A stretch of 64,000 bases of DNA from Alentia gelatinosa (Eukaryota; Annelida; Polychaeta; Phyllodocida; Polynoidae). Below, one piece after another: positions 10,336 through 22,159 of this stretch. Numbering within the stretch: the stretch's first letter is position 1; every line of letters starts with the position of its first letter. Made by a program: the position numbers and the translations under genes. The stretch lies in the NCBI GenBank assembly GCA_950022655.1, contig OX465587.1, forward strand, positions 26,229,716 to 26,293,715, in the 5' to 3' direction. The notes beneath the pieces were generated by a model. That model was not told where the DNA came from. It was given only the letters and a program-made list of their open reading frames with translations, and searched no databases.

Positions 10336-12800
10336 CACGCAAAACTCAATCGTCGCTTTTACGTTGGTCTGTAATAATTGAATGAATTGTGAGTACATGT
10401 GTAGGCTATTTATATTACTAGAAACGGTAGCAAATCTTTGGTCGCAATTAAAAGACCCCAAAACAGAATTCTATAATAAGAATCCAGAATATCAGGGAAC
10501 AAGTCTTTGGAATGTGTCATAAAAACTTATCAGAATCCAAAGACATATCTAAACGCTGCATCAAATGCGTAGTTGATGTGGTCGATCTCCTTCTAGGAGT
10601 ATGAAAGGAGGTTACCTGTTTCAATACACAACTTTGAATTAGGCATTCACCTTCATGACCATTGATGAGTACTTACATAATATTATGTATTTTCCATATT
10701 CTCAGGTAGTGGGTTCAAATCCTGGTCGGGTCATACCAAAGACGTACACAAAAACTGTACCCACTGCTCATTCACCTCAACACCCGGCATTTAATACAAA
10801 AATACAGAATAAAAACGAAAACTATGTTCCTATTATTCCATAACACTATCAATTTAACATTTTTTTCTTATTTACTAGCACATTGATAAAGTGCGAACAA
10901 GAATTACTTAGAATACACAGATTAACTTAGTTGTTGAAGGAATGATCTCGATTTGGAATTTAAACCTGCAACTCCCCCTTCCAGAATAATCAAATGGTCT
11001 GGCGGACAGTGCCATGTTCAAAGAAATCATATTCCTCCAGCAAGCCAATTACTCTCCATCAGAATGTGAGGTCGTATTGAAAAAAGAGAAAGATAGAAAA
11101 TGAATATCATAAAGTTTACCTGGTGTAATGTTCTACGCTGGCTCGTCGCTGGCTGGTGACGGGTCTTGACCAGTGGTCAGTCTATGGGTACAGGCCTAGT
11201 TTTCAGAGAGACTCACGTAGGACCTCACCTGTTCGAAGCAGGCAGGGAGAGTGAGTGTCTGTCTATCCCTCCGCCAGAATCACACCGCCTTAAACAGCAG
11301 AGATGCGCAACAACAGACCCGTTGCTAAGCAACGCAGAGGCATGTCCGTCAATGAGAGGTAGGTATTGAGATTGACACTAGGTGGTAGGGTTTGTCAGAA
11401 CCTCTCAGAGACGATAATAGAGAAGGCGGTTCCTTCCTGTACCCCCTGTGGCTCGCCCCTGGAACGTTGGCAACAATGTCATACATCCTCTTGCCATACC
11501 CGCCGGGCACTTTCATAAGCCCCAAGTTTTAAGTTATGACCTCATACTCACTCCACCTGTCAATGTGTGGGCTCAGGGCATGAACTCTGCCGTTAGAGCG
11601 ACTGGCAACACATGGTGGTGTCGCGTCATTCAAAAGATCTACTGTTTACATGAGTAACTACTAATGGGATGTAGAGTAGGCTACTAAATTAGTATCATTT
11701 CTTTAGTATCACTTCTTTCTATTTTTAGATATTTAAGTCCAATTACATGTGATTCTCTCATCTTTCACTTTCAAATGCAATAACTGAAGTTGACATGGTG
11801 ACGTTCCATTGCTGAACAGAAGTGTATCCAGAGTGCTACAAATATTAATCCCTCGCTGAACAAAAAGAGTTTTGCTTCAGAAACATGTGTTTTATCCAAC
11901 GATGCACATATCATGCCTTAAAGAAGAGTACATTTCTTCACATAAACAGTGTTTATTTCATGAAATAGTTGCATAATTTGTCAACCCTCTTTGTTCTCAC
12001 TGTCTTTTATACACACGTTCTAATATAGCATTTTTATCAGCTACCATCTGCTCTATACCCCCCCTCCTCCATTTTTTCCCTTCCCCCTCTTACCTAAAGT
12101 AACACCATTGGAGTAACTTTCTATGAAGTAGTTACTTCTCTACTTGTTGAGCTGAAAGTCAAATTCCCACAAAAGGGTTTTCAACATTGATGTTCATTTG
12201 TTGGCAAGGTATCAGCCCTAGTTAGAAAGTGTGGCACCCCCTACGCTTAATACACCTGTGGTTTGTGATTGACCCCCACAGAGATGTTCTGTGCTGAAAA
12301 ATTGTAGCCAATGTTCCTAAATCAGCTCGGACAAGGCTATCAATGTGTTGATAAATTCTGTCGGCGACAACGGAACACAGGAAATACCCCCAGTGGTGCA
12401 TACCAATATTAGCCCACAATTAACATAATTAATCGCTGTGTGATGTGTTTTAGGGGTGCAACACACATACGTGGTCAGATGAGGTCCCTCATGGATTAGT
12501 GCCACTAGTGGCAGACTTGATCAACGACTAGGGGGTACGGGGGTGTTCCTGTATCGTAACACAATTAGTTTGGGTAGAAAATTGTATCTCTGTCGCCAAG
12601 TGTAGACTGTGTTGCTTAGGACCCCCACTAACCCCTCTCCAGTATCCCGCTGTGATGGTCGCTTGTTGGTTGACCAGAAGCGCATTTTGCCTGATACTAG
12701 CTCCACGACAGGTTTACGATTTAGGAACTAATCATTCAGTGCTAAATCGGTAGAAGTGTATTATTGTTAAAACTTTCTAAGGGATCCTGAAAGTACAAGC
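10336..12800. other. Upstream flank of the receptor gene
   Basis: No supported coding exon. The 11.13-11.65 kb part is more GC-rich than its surroundings and contains the X-box described separately, so it may hold the receptor promoter or a 5' UTR exon. The rest is AT-rich with only short chance frames. Confidence 0.35.
11321..11333. promoter_or_regulatory. X-box-like palindrome (RFX site)
   Basis: GTTGCTAAGCAAC is a perfect inverted repeat of the RFX half-site GTTGCT with one spacer base. It lies about 1 kb upstream of the receptor start codon in a locally GC-rich stretch. Function is inferred from the motif only. Confidence 0.4.
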
Positions 12801-12811
12801 CAGAAAACGGC

Positions 12812-12932
12812 ATGGCATGTACATGGAACAAGAAGTGTTTAAGAGTTGTTTATAAGGCTATTTCATTAGTTGCCTGTGGGACCATTGGAGGTTCCCTTGC
12901 ACTCCTCAGTACTTCTTTGGAAAAGATGCGAA
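12812..12932 (+). CDS. Candidate first exon with one membrane segment (weak)
   Basis: An ATG is followed by a basic start (MACTWNKKCLRVVYK), a hydrophobic stretch (AISLVACGTIGGSLALL) and STSLEKMRS, ending exactly at a GTAAGT donor in phase 1. Its layout resembles a small single-pass membrane protein. No matching downstream exon was identified and the upstream context is unremarkable, so it may be chance. Confidence 0.22.
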
Positions 12933-13287
12933 GTAAGTGTTTGCCAAGCGGCTGTGATTTACAAAATAGCACCATTGTAGTAATTTTACAAAAAAAATTG
13001 TCACTTTTCTGCTCAATGAGCTTCAAACGTTTTTATTGGAAACCGGTATAGGAATGACAATTTTGTCGTTTGTCTAATAGATGCAGATGAATTAATTTTG
13101 GTAAATCTTTAAAAGTGCTACTTATATAGTGACATAACTATGGTATTGAGTAGAAATTAAGTCATACTGACCAACTATAATTTAGAACTATATATAGTAT
13201 CGCGACTTCATACATTGTACGATATTGCAGATAACAAACTATCATGAAATATGATAAAGTGTTGTACAGCTATACGGTATTGGGATA

Positions 13288-13536
13288 TTATCTCAACCCT
13301 GGTACTAGTTTAACCATAGGAATAACATTAAAAATTATTTTCAACAATCACCCACGTAAAATAACAATAAGTACTCCCTTGTCGTGGTAGAGTGATGTGA
13401 GAAGACACCATACGTGAGTCAGGACTTGAGAACGTAGACAAGACACAAATATGGAGATTTATACGTTCATAAATGGATTTGCGTATCTAAATTCAAATTA
13501 TTGTCATATTGTGATGCCTATCTAATGTCTGAGATA
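13288..13536. repeat. Diverged TATCTCACCCC-type MITE
   Basis: Starts TTATCTCAACCCTGGTA with a degenerate core (ACCATAGGAATAACATT) and ends near TGAGATAAATT, matching the terminal GGTGAGATAAATT of the 42.2 and 48.3 kb relatives. The interior is diverged. Confidence 0.35.
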
Positions 13537-13564
13537 AATTGCAGAAGCCTATTCTAATCGTGTA

Positions 13565-13665
13565 AATATACAATACTCCATTGGTTTCGATGCGCTGTAA
13601 CCATCACTAGGTTTCGCCTCGCTGACGATTACAGCACTTTCAAACTCGTGAAGTATTGTTTATTT
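13565..13665. repeat. Imperfect hairpin element
   Basis: ACAATACTCCATTGGTTTCG and GCTGTAACCATC are mirrored by GATTACAGC and CTCGTGAAGTATTGT, giving arms of about 38 bp around a short loop containing TTTCGCCTCGCTGACG. Confidence 0.5.
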
Positions 13666-13966
13666 AAAGGATTTTCGATCCAGTTCTTAACGAATATGGC
13701 ACCTGCAGCCGATGAAAATCAGCAAAGGTCTAGTGACCGCAGCAGACAGGTGGCCATCATTAAGGGAGGTCACTTATGAAAAGTGGTCACTTGGGTGTTG
13801 TAAAATCATGGTGATCCAATTAAGCACTGTTAAAAAGAGAAATAACAACACCCGATTAGGGAAAGATATTGATGTAGAGTATAACGACTTAATATATAAA
13901 CCATAGTGGCACACATCCGCCACCAGCTTCAGAGACACCTTCTTCCCATTAGTGCAACATCTAACC

Positions 13967-14060
13967 ACCAGGCGCCGCTGGCGGTAATTTATACCGGAAG
14001 TATCTTCACTGCGTCCGGGCGCATGCGCTGATAATGTAGCCCTCGGGCCACTTCCTGTCG
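13967..14060. promoter_or_regulatory. GC-rich promoter-like block with ETS and NRF1 motifs
   Basis: ACCGGAAGT (13993-14001, ETS), GCGCATGCGC (14019-14028, NRF1 consensus) and CACTTCCTG (about 14050, ETS on the other strand) lie in about 70 bp, next to a GGCGCCGCTGGCGG block. Such clusters are typical of housekeeping TATA-less promoters, but no gene could be attached on either strand. Confidence 0.4.
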
Positions 14061-15328
14061 TACCACTGCTGCTGAGTATAATGGTCTATTGTCATGATGC
14101 GTGCTTTTGAAAGCATTGGACGTGTCATGAGCGACATGAGTAGAAAGTAGGGCCTATGTGCGCCCGAAAGAAAAGGTACAGTAGTTTATCCTCGTCGTCG
14201 TTCGGCATTATATCTCCGTCATTTTTGTTGAACAGAATTGATGACCACCGCCCTGTCCTAAAGGACTGTAAAACATATAACAATAACAACAAAAGAACTT
14301 ACCTAAAAACGTTATATATGATAAAATACGCACCTTTCTTGGCTCACTCAGTCTATAGTCTCTTGAAGTAACCTTTTCGTCGAGCCTTTAAATATTCTTT
14401 TCAAGTGGGAGTCAGGCGAGGTAAAGGTTATCACTGCGGATGCCCAAGAAATGAATAGAGATGAATATCACATGTCTGTGGAATTCCCTAGATCATGTCT
14501 TAATCGAAGTATTTCACCCTGTTACTTGTGACTCTTGCATTCTCTGATGTTCATCAGCTTGTATACACAGCAAGAAGCAGAAATCTCAAATATCAACGCA
14601 ACCATAATACAAAGACATTCGAGGATGAAGTTTATTATCAAATGATGCAATCATGCATGACCATGAACTCTGCAATGATGGACCGTAAGAACTATGCCGC
14701 ACTATTATAAGCGTTACAGCGGCTACATGATTGCCCTACAGATACTGTGATATATGAAACATAGTACGGGTGTGTAGCGACGGACCTGTGGCCTTGGCGG
14801 GAACCGAAGAGGTGGTGCGAATAAAGCCAATAGGCAGTTTACCATCATCCAGTTTCGGCGCGTCTGATTTCTACCCCCCCCCCCTCTCCCTAGCAGTTTA
14901 CGAGGTATCTGGTAGGTCTATATCTCACAGAATGTCATTTTTTTTTTTTTTTAATTTATCCTTGAAATGTTCTAGGCTCTAGGCCTGTCTTCCTTACATC
15001 CATTGCAATGTCTCGCTTCTCAACATTATGCATGATGCATCAAATTATATAATAAGTAGCATAAGATTTCTTCAAAACACGACCAGAGTTACTGGTCTTA
15101 TTGCTCAGTGATCCAGTGATTAAAATTAAACTGTTACCTTAACTACCTTTTATGTTCTAAGATGAGGGGACAACAGATTTCAGGTACTTTTAGAATTTTA
15201 ATTTTAATCTTAATTTCAACGGCATGTATATAGGAGAGTATCATTTGCGTAATCAAAAAGTGTTAGGATGATATAATTACTTTTAGTCCAAAGCATATTT
15301 TCAAGAACGGAATACAGTTATAAATATA

Positions 15329-15329
<1 letters not shown>

Positions 15330-15415
<86 letters not shown>

Positions 15416-15416
15416 T
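15330..15416. repeat. (TA)n microsatellite
   Basis: About 85 bp of nearly pure alternating TA. Confidence 0.95.
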
Positions 15417-15812
15417 CATGCACCATTCGTCAAATACTAACCAGCTTTCTCACTTTGAGGTGTGAAAACATTCAGCGGTCCGATATCTGTAGGTGTTAAC
15501 CCTGTGACCTGTTGTCTAAACCTTTATCTGGGCCTGTGCAGATGCAGACCAAAGTGAAATACTTGGGAAAATGCTTGACGGGTTATAAGTAATACTCCTA
15601 TTGAGTAATAGTCATCCTCCACCCATGTTATGCAGTGGCCCAGAGGGTTTGAGCGCGCTATTTTTTGTTTGTTTGTTTAATAATGTTTCAATTCCACAAT
15701 CTGTTACATGACCTTGGATTTCTTTGATGATGTATACAGACTTATTATATCTATGTTTTAGATCTTTTTGATGTAGAATTGCATATGCATGTTACTCTTA
15801 TACACACTAAAG

Positions 15813-15889
15813 CCGACCTCCTTATTAAAGGAGACCTCCTTATCAAAGGAACCCTCCTTATCAAGGTAGACCTTCGTAGGAGACCTTCG
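15813..15889. repeat. Short degenerate tandem repeat
   Basis: Three to four copies of an approximately 19-base unit, GACCTCCTTATTAAAGGA, decaying to GACCTTCGTAGGA. Confidence 0.6.
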
Positions 15890-16978
15890 TCTTGACTTCC
15901 ATGCTGCTATATAATGATGCTACTATTTCTGGTAATCGTGTTTGAGACAAACATTTCCAAAGTTCGAACTTTTATTGGACTTATCATAATTGCTTGACAT
16001 CCCAGGCCCCAGCTTTTCAAACCTTAGACCTTACTAAATTACTTACTCTATAAATTACCAGTAATAATGTTGATGAGGTATGTAAGAATCAATCATTAGT
16101 AACTCGTCATAAGTCAATCAGATAGTGGTATGACTATATAAGAGGGTGATAGTTGTACAGGTCCATAATTAACAGTTGTACAATGCGATCCTTTGCAACT
16201 TTTGCATTTGTAGCAAAACTTGAGATGATAATAGTAGTAGTACATTGTGATCGTCTACAACCGCTGTGATCACAGCAGGGCACAGTATGGTAACAAAGGT
16301 ATTATAGGTGAAATTTAGGTCGAGGTCAGCATTGTTGTAATCATAAGCTGTAGCTGGACATAATATGTATTTGAACGGGGCCTAGCGTCGAGCTCCTTCC
16401 CCACCACGTAGCGACCACGGAAGCTGGACATAATATTCAGAAAAACATGTAACAGGCCTACTTGCCCTTACCAATTGCAGACACAAACTGGGTTTTGTAG
16501 TATGTCACATATAGTATGTAACATAGATTGGTGAGGTAATGTAACTTAAAGTGGTGAGATAATCAGGGTTCCAGCAATGTGAATGGGTACTGCAGCATAA
16601 AATGGTGAGATAATCATTGCTCCAGCAACGTGATTGGATAGATTAAACAGCACATCATTGGCTCAGTTTCCACTCTACAAAATCATGCTATTTCAACTGT
16701 TTCCGGTAAGTGATGTTTATATTGTGCCAGTCACTTGGAGATAGGACGTGAAGTGTACAGAGTGTTTTATTATTATTTGTAGCACTGTTCACACCTCCAG
16801 TGCTGAATCTACTGTGCACAACATTGGCAACGTTTTCATGGCCGTTAACATCACTTACCGGAAGTAGTGCATTGTCTAAGTGGAACCCCCCCCCCCCCAC
16901 ACACACACACACCATTTACAAGTCGCAGTCACAACCTGAGGCATTGGGAAAAGAAAAGAACAACCATGTGTACTTTTT

Positions 16979-17026
16979 CCAACGCAAACCCATCAAGGTT
17001 ATGCGAACGAAGAAATTTGTACATAT
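16979..17026 (-). pseudogene. GH18-like exon fragment, copy 2
   Basis: Encodes MYKFLRSHNLDGFALE on the minus strand and differs from the 6.2 kb copy at three of 48 bases. It sits just downstream of the stop codon of the 481-residue gene, inside its probable 3' UTR, on the same strand. Confidence 0.35.
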
Positions 17027-17066
17027 TGTTCGGAAGCACGACAGGTGTCACGTGGCCTCAATGACG

Positions 17067-17912
17067 TCACTTGTCGAGGACCTTGACCAGGTTGACGAAC
17101 CTGGTGTCGGCCACGTCGAGACTCTGGCTCCGGCGGCGCTCGTTCTGCAGCATACTCTCTCTCTTCTCCGTGTACCCCATCAGGTCCGACAAGTTTTGCG
17201 CATGCGCCGTGGATTTGGCGATCACATCCGGTGGGATCGTGAGCATGATCCTCTGTAGGAGCCTCTCTTGGGACTCCAGGTCTATGCTATCGCCCTGCTG
17301 TGACGTCTGCGCATGCGCCAGCCTAGCCTGCATCCGGTTTTTCTGCGCGCGCACCTCCGCCATCCTGATGCTCTTGCCATCCACGAGCGTGTCGCTCCAT
17401 GAAACTTTGGCTGTTGCGCTTGGTTTGGGAGTACCAATGACTACTCCCCTGCCTGGAGAGTGAATTGAAAGTTCACGCGGCATTTCCTCTTTTTCAGACG
17501 ACATTTCTAAATCCTCTAGTCTGGTTACGTCCCCATTGGACGCGGCCGATTTTTTCGCTCTGTCCACTAAATCACAACCCTTGACTCTGACCTCAATTGG
17601 CTGTTCATAATCAGTGCCCTTCTCTCCCTTCAGGAGAGTCTCACTTTTAGGGCGGTGGACCTGAACATTGTTCCGGAAGCGGACGTGTCGGCTTTGCTGG
17701 TCTCCGGTGGGTGTGATGGTGGGGAGTTGCAGCACGTCGGGCTCCTGCTTGCTGGGGCTGGGGCTGACCTTGGCGGGGTGGTTCATGCTGACCTTGCGAC
17801 GTGGGAACATACGGGCCCGTGCCTGCAGGATGCGCTGTCGGTTCGGCGTCGGCGGCTCCTGGCTCTCCTCCAGGAACAGCAGGTCGCGCAGCGGAAGGCT
17901 TGGTTTCTCTTT
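17067..17912 (-). CDS. 481-residue gene, last exon
   Basis: Acceptor CTTTCTGCAG precedes base 17912 (phase 0). It encodes 281 residues starting KEKPSLPLRDLLFLEESQEP, polar and charged throughout, ending VNLVKVLDK and TGA at 17067. The TGA overlaps a perfect CRE palindrome (17062-17069). Confidence 0.8.
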   Translation of the reverse strand, partial: KEKPSLPLRDLLFLEESQEPPTPNRQRILQARARMFPRRKVSMNHPAKVSPSPSKQEPDVLQLPTITPTGDQQSRHVRFRNNVQVHRPKSETLLKGEKGTDYEQPIEVRVKGCDLVDRAKKSAASNGDVTRLEDLEMSSEKEEMPRELSIHSPGRGVVIGTPKPSATAKVSWSDTLVDGKSIRMAEVRAQKNRMQARLAHAQTSQQGDSIDLESQERLLQRIMLTIPPDVIAKSTAHAQNLSDLMGYTEKRESMLQNERRRSQSLDVADTRFVNLVKVLDK

Positions 17913-20107
17913 CTGCAGAAAGTGGAAATCGAAACTCATTACCAACAGACCTTTATTCACGGGCTGGTTTCGCACCTTATCTGTTTGGTTACTCAAAGCT
18001 CGCAGCCAAACAAACATCTGGAAACATATTCTTTCGCATTAGAGGACTGACTATCTGAGTTTTATATGTTTAAGATATCCGTTTAAATTGTATCAAGAGA
18101 AGGTACAGTGACTGCATCGCATTCCCTGGTATTCCAGCTTCAAATTGGTGTGATATACATGCGTATCGCTTTAGTAATACTTCAGGTATGGTTAAGAAAA
18201 CACAGAAACAATGCAAACTAGTGATAGACATCCAATGGCAGATGCCTGGCCAACATAGGCTTGTCTTTATCTTTGGAAAGATTGGGACAGTAGTCAATCA
18301 TCAAGTAAGGACAAGCTATAGTCGTTAGTACAATACTGTAGTTTGCCCAAGCCATCATATCTTGCGCAAGATATGATGCATGGCTTTGAATCCCATTCAC
18401 AAAAATCCAGAGTGACCAGTGTTTGACCGAGCGATGCCCTGACTATTGAAGCTACACACCGCTAGGTGGCGCTGAACGGAAAAAACTACAACAGACCTAG
18501 GACCTAGACCTATAACATAGTGATAGTAATACCAAGGGCACCTTTAAAGAGAACTTACATTTGAATTGTTTAGTCGACTTCTCACTGTGGACTTTGATCT
18601 TACGGAGTCTGTCGGGGTCGCTGCTCGGGCAACGCCCGGTGTGACAGCGGGTGTGACAGCCGGACTGCCCTCCATTCTGACAGCCGTGACAGTGGGGCTG
18701 AGTGAGCAATCCGGAGCAGCAGGGCTGGGAGTAAACTGCGGACAGCTCCGCACACGCGCTGTACTCCCATATTGCTTCTTGAGTCGTGAAAACCTATGAA
18801 TGTTTATCAGAGTGTTGTTATATATAGATACATATGTATGTAGATAATTATGCATGCACGTTGTAGACCTGGTATTTCGGGACAGTGTAATGCCATTGAT
18901 ATCTTTCCAGTTATACTTTTCTTTATTTTTTTAAAGTCTTTTATTTAACCTGGAGTTAAACTGTTAGGGAATCTGGGTCCCTATCTTCCACAGGCTCCAG
19001 GAGTCATGACCCTAGAAATACTATTGCCCAAATATTGGGCTTACAATGGCAATGGGTCAGAAAAGATTTTACATTATGTTAATATAGAACATTACTTGTC
19101 CTCTGGCTGATCAACTGGCAGATTCATTGTCATCTTTCATACAGAATCTCCATGGAACATGAAAACTACACCCGATAAAAATTCATTTGAAACATTCAAC
19201 TAAAATCCTTACTAGGCCTACTTGTAAATATTCTATCCAGGAAAATCCCAGCGGAGTTATTTCCGATCATATGTAGACTTAGGCCATGAAAAGTTCTCTT
19301 CAACTTCTATTTAGGGTCCTTTCATAAATGACGTCATGGTCCAGTCTCCCAGGTATTACAAGGGACAAGATTTGGAAAAAACAAACTGCTTAATTGAAAA
19401 GGGTTACATGAAAAATAGAGACCCAGCTGAGTTCGTTAGTATTTCAAAAAGAGCTTTCTGAAACCACCGATAGTCAAAATTGTTCATTGTAAACGTTTTT
19501 ATGTAAACTTACCTCAGCTCGTTGTTGCTGGTAAAAACTCGCTCAATGAAAAACTGACGCTGAGACAGGAAGTACTCGACTTCACGGTTCCGTTTCCGGA
19601 TTGTGAGGTCGTGAAGTTCTTTATCCAATTTCCTGTCTTTGTGGGACTTCAATGACGTGTTGACGTCAGCTGTGAATCATTTATGTAAATTGTAATAATA
19701 TTCAATATAATGGATGTTTTATGTTTCACATGAAGAGATTTATAAATGAGTTTGAAAAAAAAGACGCCCAAATTCATACGATGCATTCTGAATATCATGT
19801 TATTTTGCAAACGACAGATTTAAAAAAAAATCTAGTTATTCAAAGTGTAGCTCGATAAATCATTTTTATAGTAATGAAATTATAATATAAAACACATACA
19901 GAAGACAAAGGGAAGACGACTGGACTTCTTGGTTTCTTGAGGATCGTCCTTTTTGCTTTTCTTGTTACTCTCCGATTTAAACTTCACTTTAAGAAAACTC
20001 AGTCCCAGTTGAGGTCGTTTAGTGGCTGTTTGCGCATGCGTGGTTTGCAGGAGACGGTCACGTGCCCCCTGCAGGGTGCTGAGATGGCTGTTCTGCGTCT
20101 GCGTCAT
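17067..20107 (-). CDS. Unrecognised basic 481-residue protein (four exons)
   Basis: Exons 19900-20107, 19513-19669, 18559-18793 and 17067-17912 splice in frame (phases 1, 2, 0) with good GT-AG sites. The Met at 20107 sits in CACCATGA, a strong start context, and the exon probably extends upstream to an acceptor near 20194 as 5' UTR with an 11-codon upstream frame. The product is basic at the N terminus (KVKFKSESNKKSKKDD), has a charged, probably coiled-coil middle (HKDRKLDKELHDLTIRK, REVEYFLSQRQFFIERVF), a Pro/Thr/Val-rich stretch (PAVTPAVTPGVARAATPT) and a long polar C-terminal half ending NLVKVLDK. There is no signal peptide or membrane segment, so it is likely intracellular. I do not recognise the family. 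A TTTATT (AATAAA on the minus strand) at 16766-16771 is a plausible polyadenylation signal. Confidence 0.8.
18459..18479. promoter_or_regulatory. CTCF-like site in intron 3 of the 481-residue gene
   Basis: CCGCTAGGTGGCGCTGAACG matches the bilaterian CTCF core (CCASYAGRKGGCRS) with one mismatch. A near-identical site (19 of 21 bases, opposite strand) lies at 24874-24894. Confidence 0.4.
18559..18793 (-). CDS. 481-residue gene, exon 3: Pro/Thr/Val-rich segment
   Basis: Acceptor CATTCATAG precedes base 18793 and donor GTAAGT follows base 18559 (phase 0). It encodes RFSRLKKQYGSTARVRSCPQ through RSRLNNSN, including imperfect AVTP repeats. Confidence 0.75.
19513..19669 (-). CDS. 481-residue gene, exon 2: charged coiled-coil-like segment
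   Basis: Acceptor ATTCACAG precedes base 19669 and donor GTAAGT follows base 19513. It encodes DVNTSLKSHKDRKLDKELHD through FFIERVFTSNNEL. The frame is fixed by both neighbouring exons. Confidence 0.78.
19900..20107 (-). CDS. 481-residue gene, exon 1 (coding part)
   Basis: Encodes MTQTQNSHLSTLQGARDRLL to RLPFVF; donor GTATGT follows base 19900 in phase 1. Confidence 0.75.
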
Positions 20108-20754
20108 GGTGACACACGAGATATGCCGGCCTTCTGGTGTTAGATGGATGAACTGTATTCTCGTACTCTGTCCATGCAGTCAATGTGAAGGGATCTGAAA
20201 TACTGATGAATGGCAAACATTGGGAAAACATAAATATATATATGTTTTCAGCTAAACCCGCACAAAATAACACTTCATGTTACAGATAGATTCGTGCTTA
20301 TTATAGACTATATGTAATATTGTATCGGATTGAAATATTACAGCAAAATACTATTTTACCATAACTTATCGTAACCTGTCTAGAAACTTATTACCCACTT
20401 AAAATGGAGTCTCTATACTAAACCTATATAGCCTATGGATCGCTACTGAGTAGAATAGAGCCGTGCTCTTCTCAGTAGAATGCGGCTTTCCCTACCACTT
20501 TACGGCACTATAGGAACTATAGACGGTCCTTACGTAGAGTTGTATGTCCATGCGTTGAGTTTCTAATCATTTATATGATTTCCCCCGCCCCCTAATAATT
20601 AGCCGAAAGGTAGGTAATAAATACAACATTGCCATTATTTTGATCTGCACGGACGTGTTCTCCTTGTAGTTGACACTACGCAATACTGCACATCAACTAC
20701 ATGGCAAATACGACCATCAAAATTGTGGTAACATTGTGTATGTATCTCCAATTA

Positions 20755-20970
20755 TTATCCTACCCCTAATAAAAAACCGCCATAGACTTAACATAGGGAA
20801 ATTTTATGTGGCAGGCCCTGACATAAAGTGTTTTTTATGCCACTAGAGTAATAAAAATATTGACCAATCAGAGAGCAGGATGTCAGCTACTATGAAAAAA
20901 AGTTCTGTTGGTCATTGACTCAATATTTATCTTTTAGTAGGTAATACAAAAGCATAGACGAGGTAGGATA
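20755..20970. mobile_element. MITE of the TATCCTACCCC family
   Basis: Begins TATCCTACCCCTAATAAAAA, carries the core CCATAGACTTAACAT at 20780-20794, has inner arms (GGCA..CTGACATAAAGTG / TATGCCAC) and ends GAGGTAGGATA. Confidence 0.6.
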
Positions 20971-20975
20971 AATAC

Positions 20976-21095
20976 GAAACCGAACTCGAGTTCGACTTTT
21001 CAATGTCTATGCCACTCTGGTCAGGTCTGCTCCTCACTACACGACCTTCCCGTCGTGGCATAAACATTGTCAAGTCGAACTCTCGTTCGATTTCT
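20976..21095. repeat. Hairpin element directly beside the 20.76 kb MITE
   Basis: GAAACCGAACTCGAGTTCGA and TCAATGTCTATGCCAC are mirrored by GTGGCATAAACATTG and TCGAACTCTCGTTCGATTTC: about 40-bp arms. A MITE and a hairpin side by side is also seen at 47.97-48.25 kb. Confidence 0.6.
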
Positions 21096-22020
21096 ACTAA
21101 TTATCTACCTGTGTACAAATGTTTTACATTAACTGGCCAGTTGCACAGATTTTATTGAATACAGTTTGTCCCTCCTTAATACGTTCGGCGTATTCCCCGT
21201 TTACCTCTATCGTTGAGTACCAATTAAACAAAATTTAGCGATATCGCAATGATATTTCTCGATGTCAAGGTCTGTTTAGAATACCTCGTTCGAATTTCAC
21301 AAATACAGTGAAATGTCAGAGGTTTTTTAATTGAATTGAAGCAGATCGACTTTGTATGGAAGAGCAGTGTACCGACAATGAATAGAAATAAGTACCTCTA
21401 GTACTGCGTTTCTGATAACAATATTAAACGAGCTCGTGGAGGAAGTTTAATATTTTATAGAAAATATAAAGATTCTTTATTTCTAAGGAAGAAAGTTTTA
21501 ACTAGATTAACTTATCGCCTGTGTAAAACGTAAAATACAAATAAAGGCGCACATGTATGTATGCCAACGCATTGTCAGGAAATAGCTATTCTGCGGAATC
21601 AGGGATGATCTACCCGCCGTGGCTTGAACATTGTTAATTGATGAATACGAGTTCGTAAAAGCGTTTCTTCCACCTTGAGGAGGTATGGATAATGAAATCA
21701 GATCTGATCTCGTACGCATCGAAAATAAATCAACGATGTATTAATTGCTATATGGCTTGTGCAGTTTTAGTAACCCGCAGTTTTACAAACTCTACACAAT
21801 GATCCAAATGTTCCATCGTGTATATACTTTAGGTTTCTACTGATGGCCAGGCATCCTTCCAATGTGAACATTTCCTGATGAAACCATGATAAAATCCATG
21901 CTCTGCCTTTCAATAAACAACCCTTAATCGAATCTGTTAACTGGGCAACATTCACTGTGTGTTTACTGTGTATGTCCTGAACAATAAAAACATGGAATGG
22001 GCAGAATGATAAAAACTCAC

Positions 22021-22150
22021 CGTTATTAGGCCGAGGTGGTACTGAAGTACAGAAGTCCACACTTGAAGCAATAACTCCGACACTACGAGAAGTGAGCAAA
22101 TAGAACTGTGCTCGTTAGCGGTACACCTAGACTAATAACAACTAATATAA
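22021..22150 (-). other. Possible 5' UTR exon of the 481-residue gene
   Basis: A minus-strand segment ends at a GTGAGT donor (22015-22020) just after CGGCCTAATAACG. The only downstream minus-strand gene with an unfilled 5' UTR acceptor is the one starting at about 20194. The upstream boundary is unknown and the link is inference. Confidence 0.25.
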
Positions 22151-22159
22151 CAACATCTG

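Noticed and set aside
10336..10461. Longer N terminus for the receptor (42 extra residues)
   Set aside because: It would bury the signal peptide; the sequence is UTR-like.
17071..18058. Several 80-130 codon plus-strand frames over 17.07-18.06 kb
   Set aside because: They are antisense shadows of the GC-rich last exon of the 481-residue gene.
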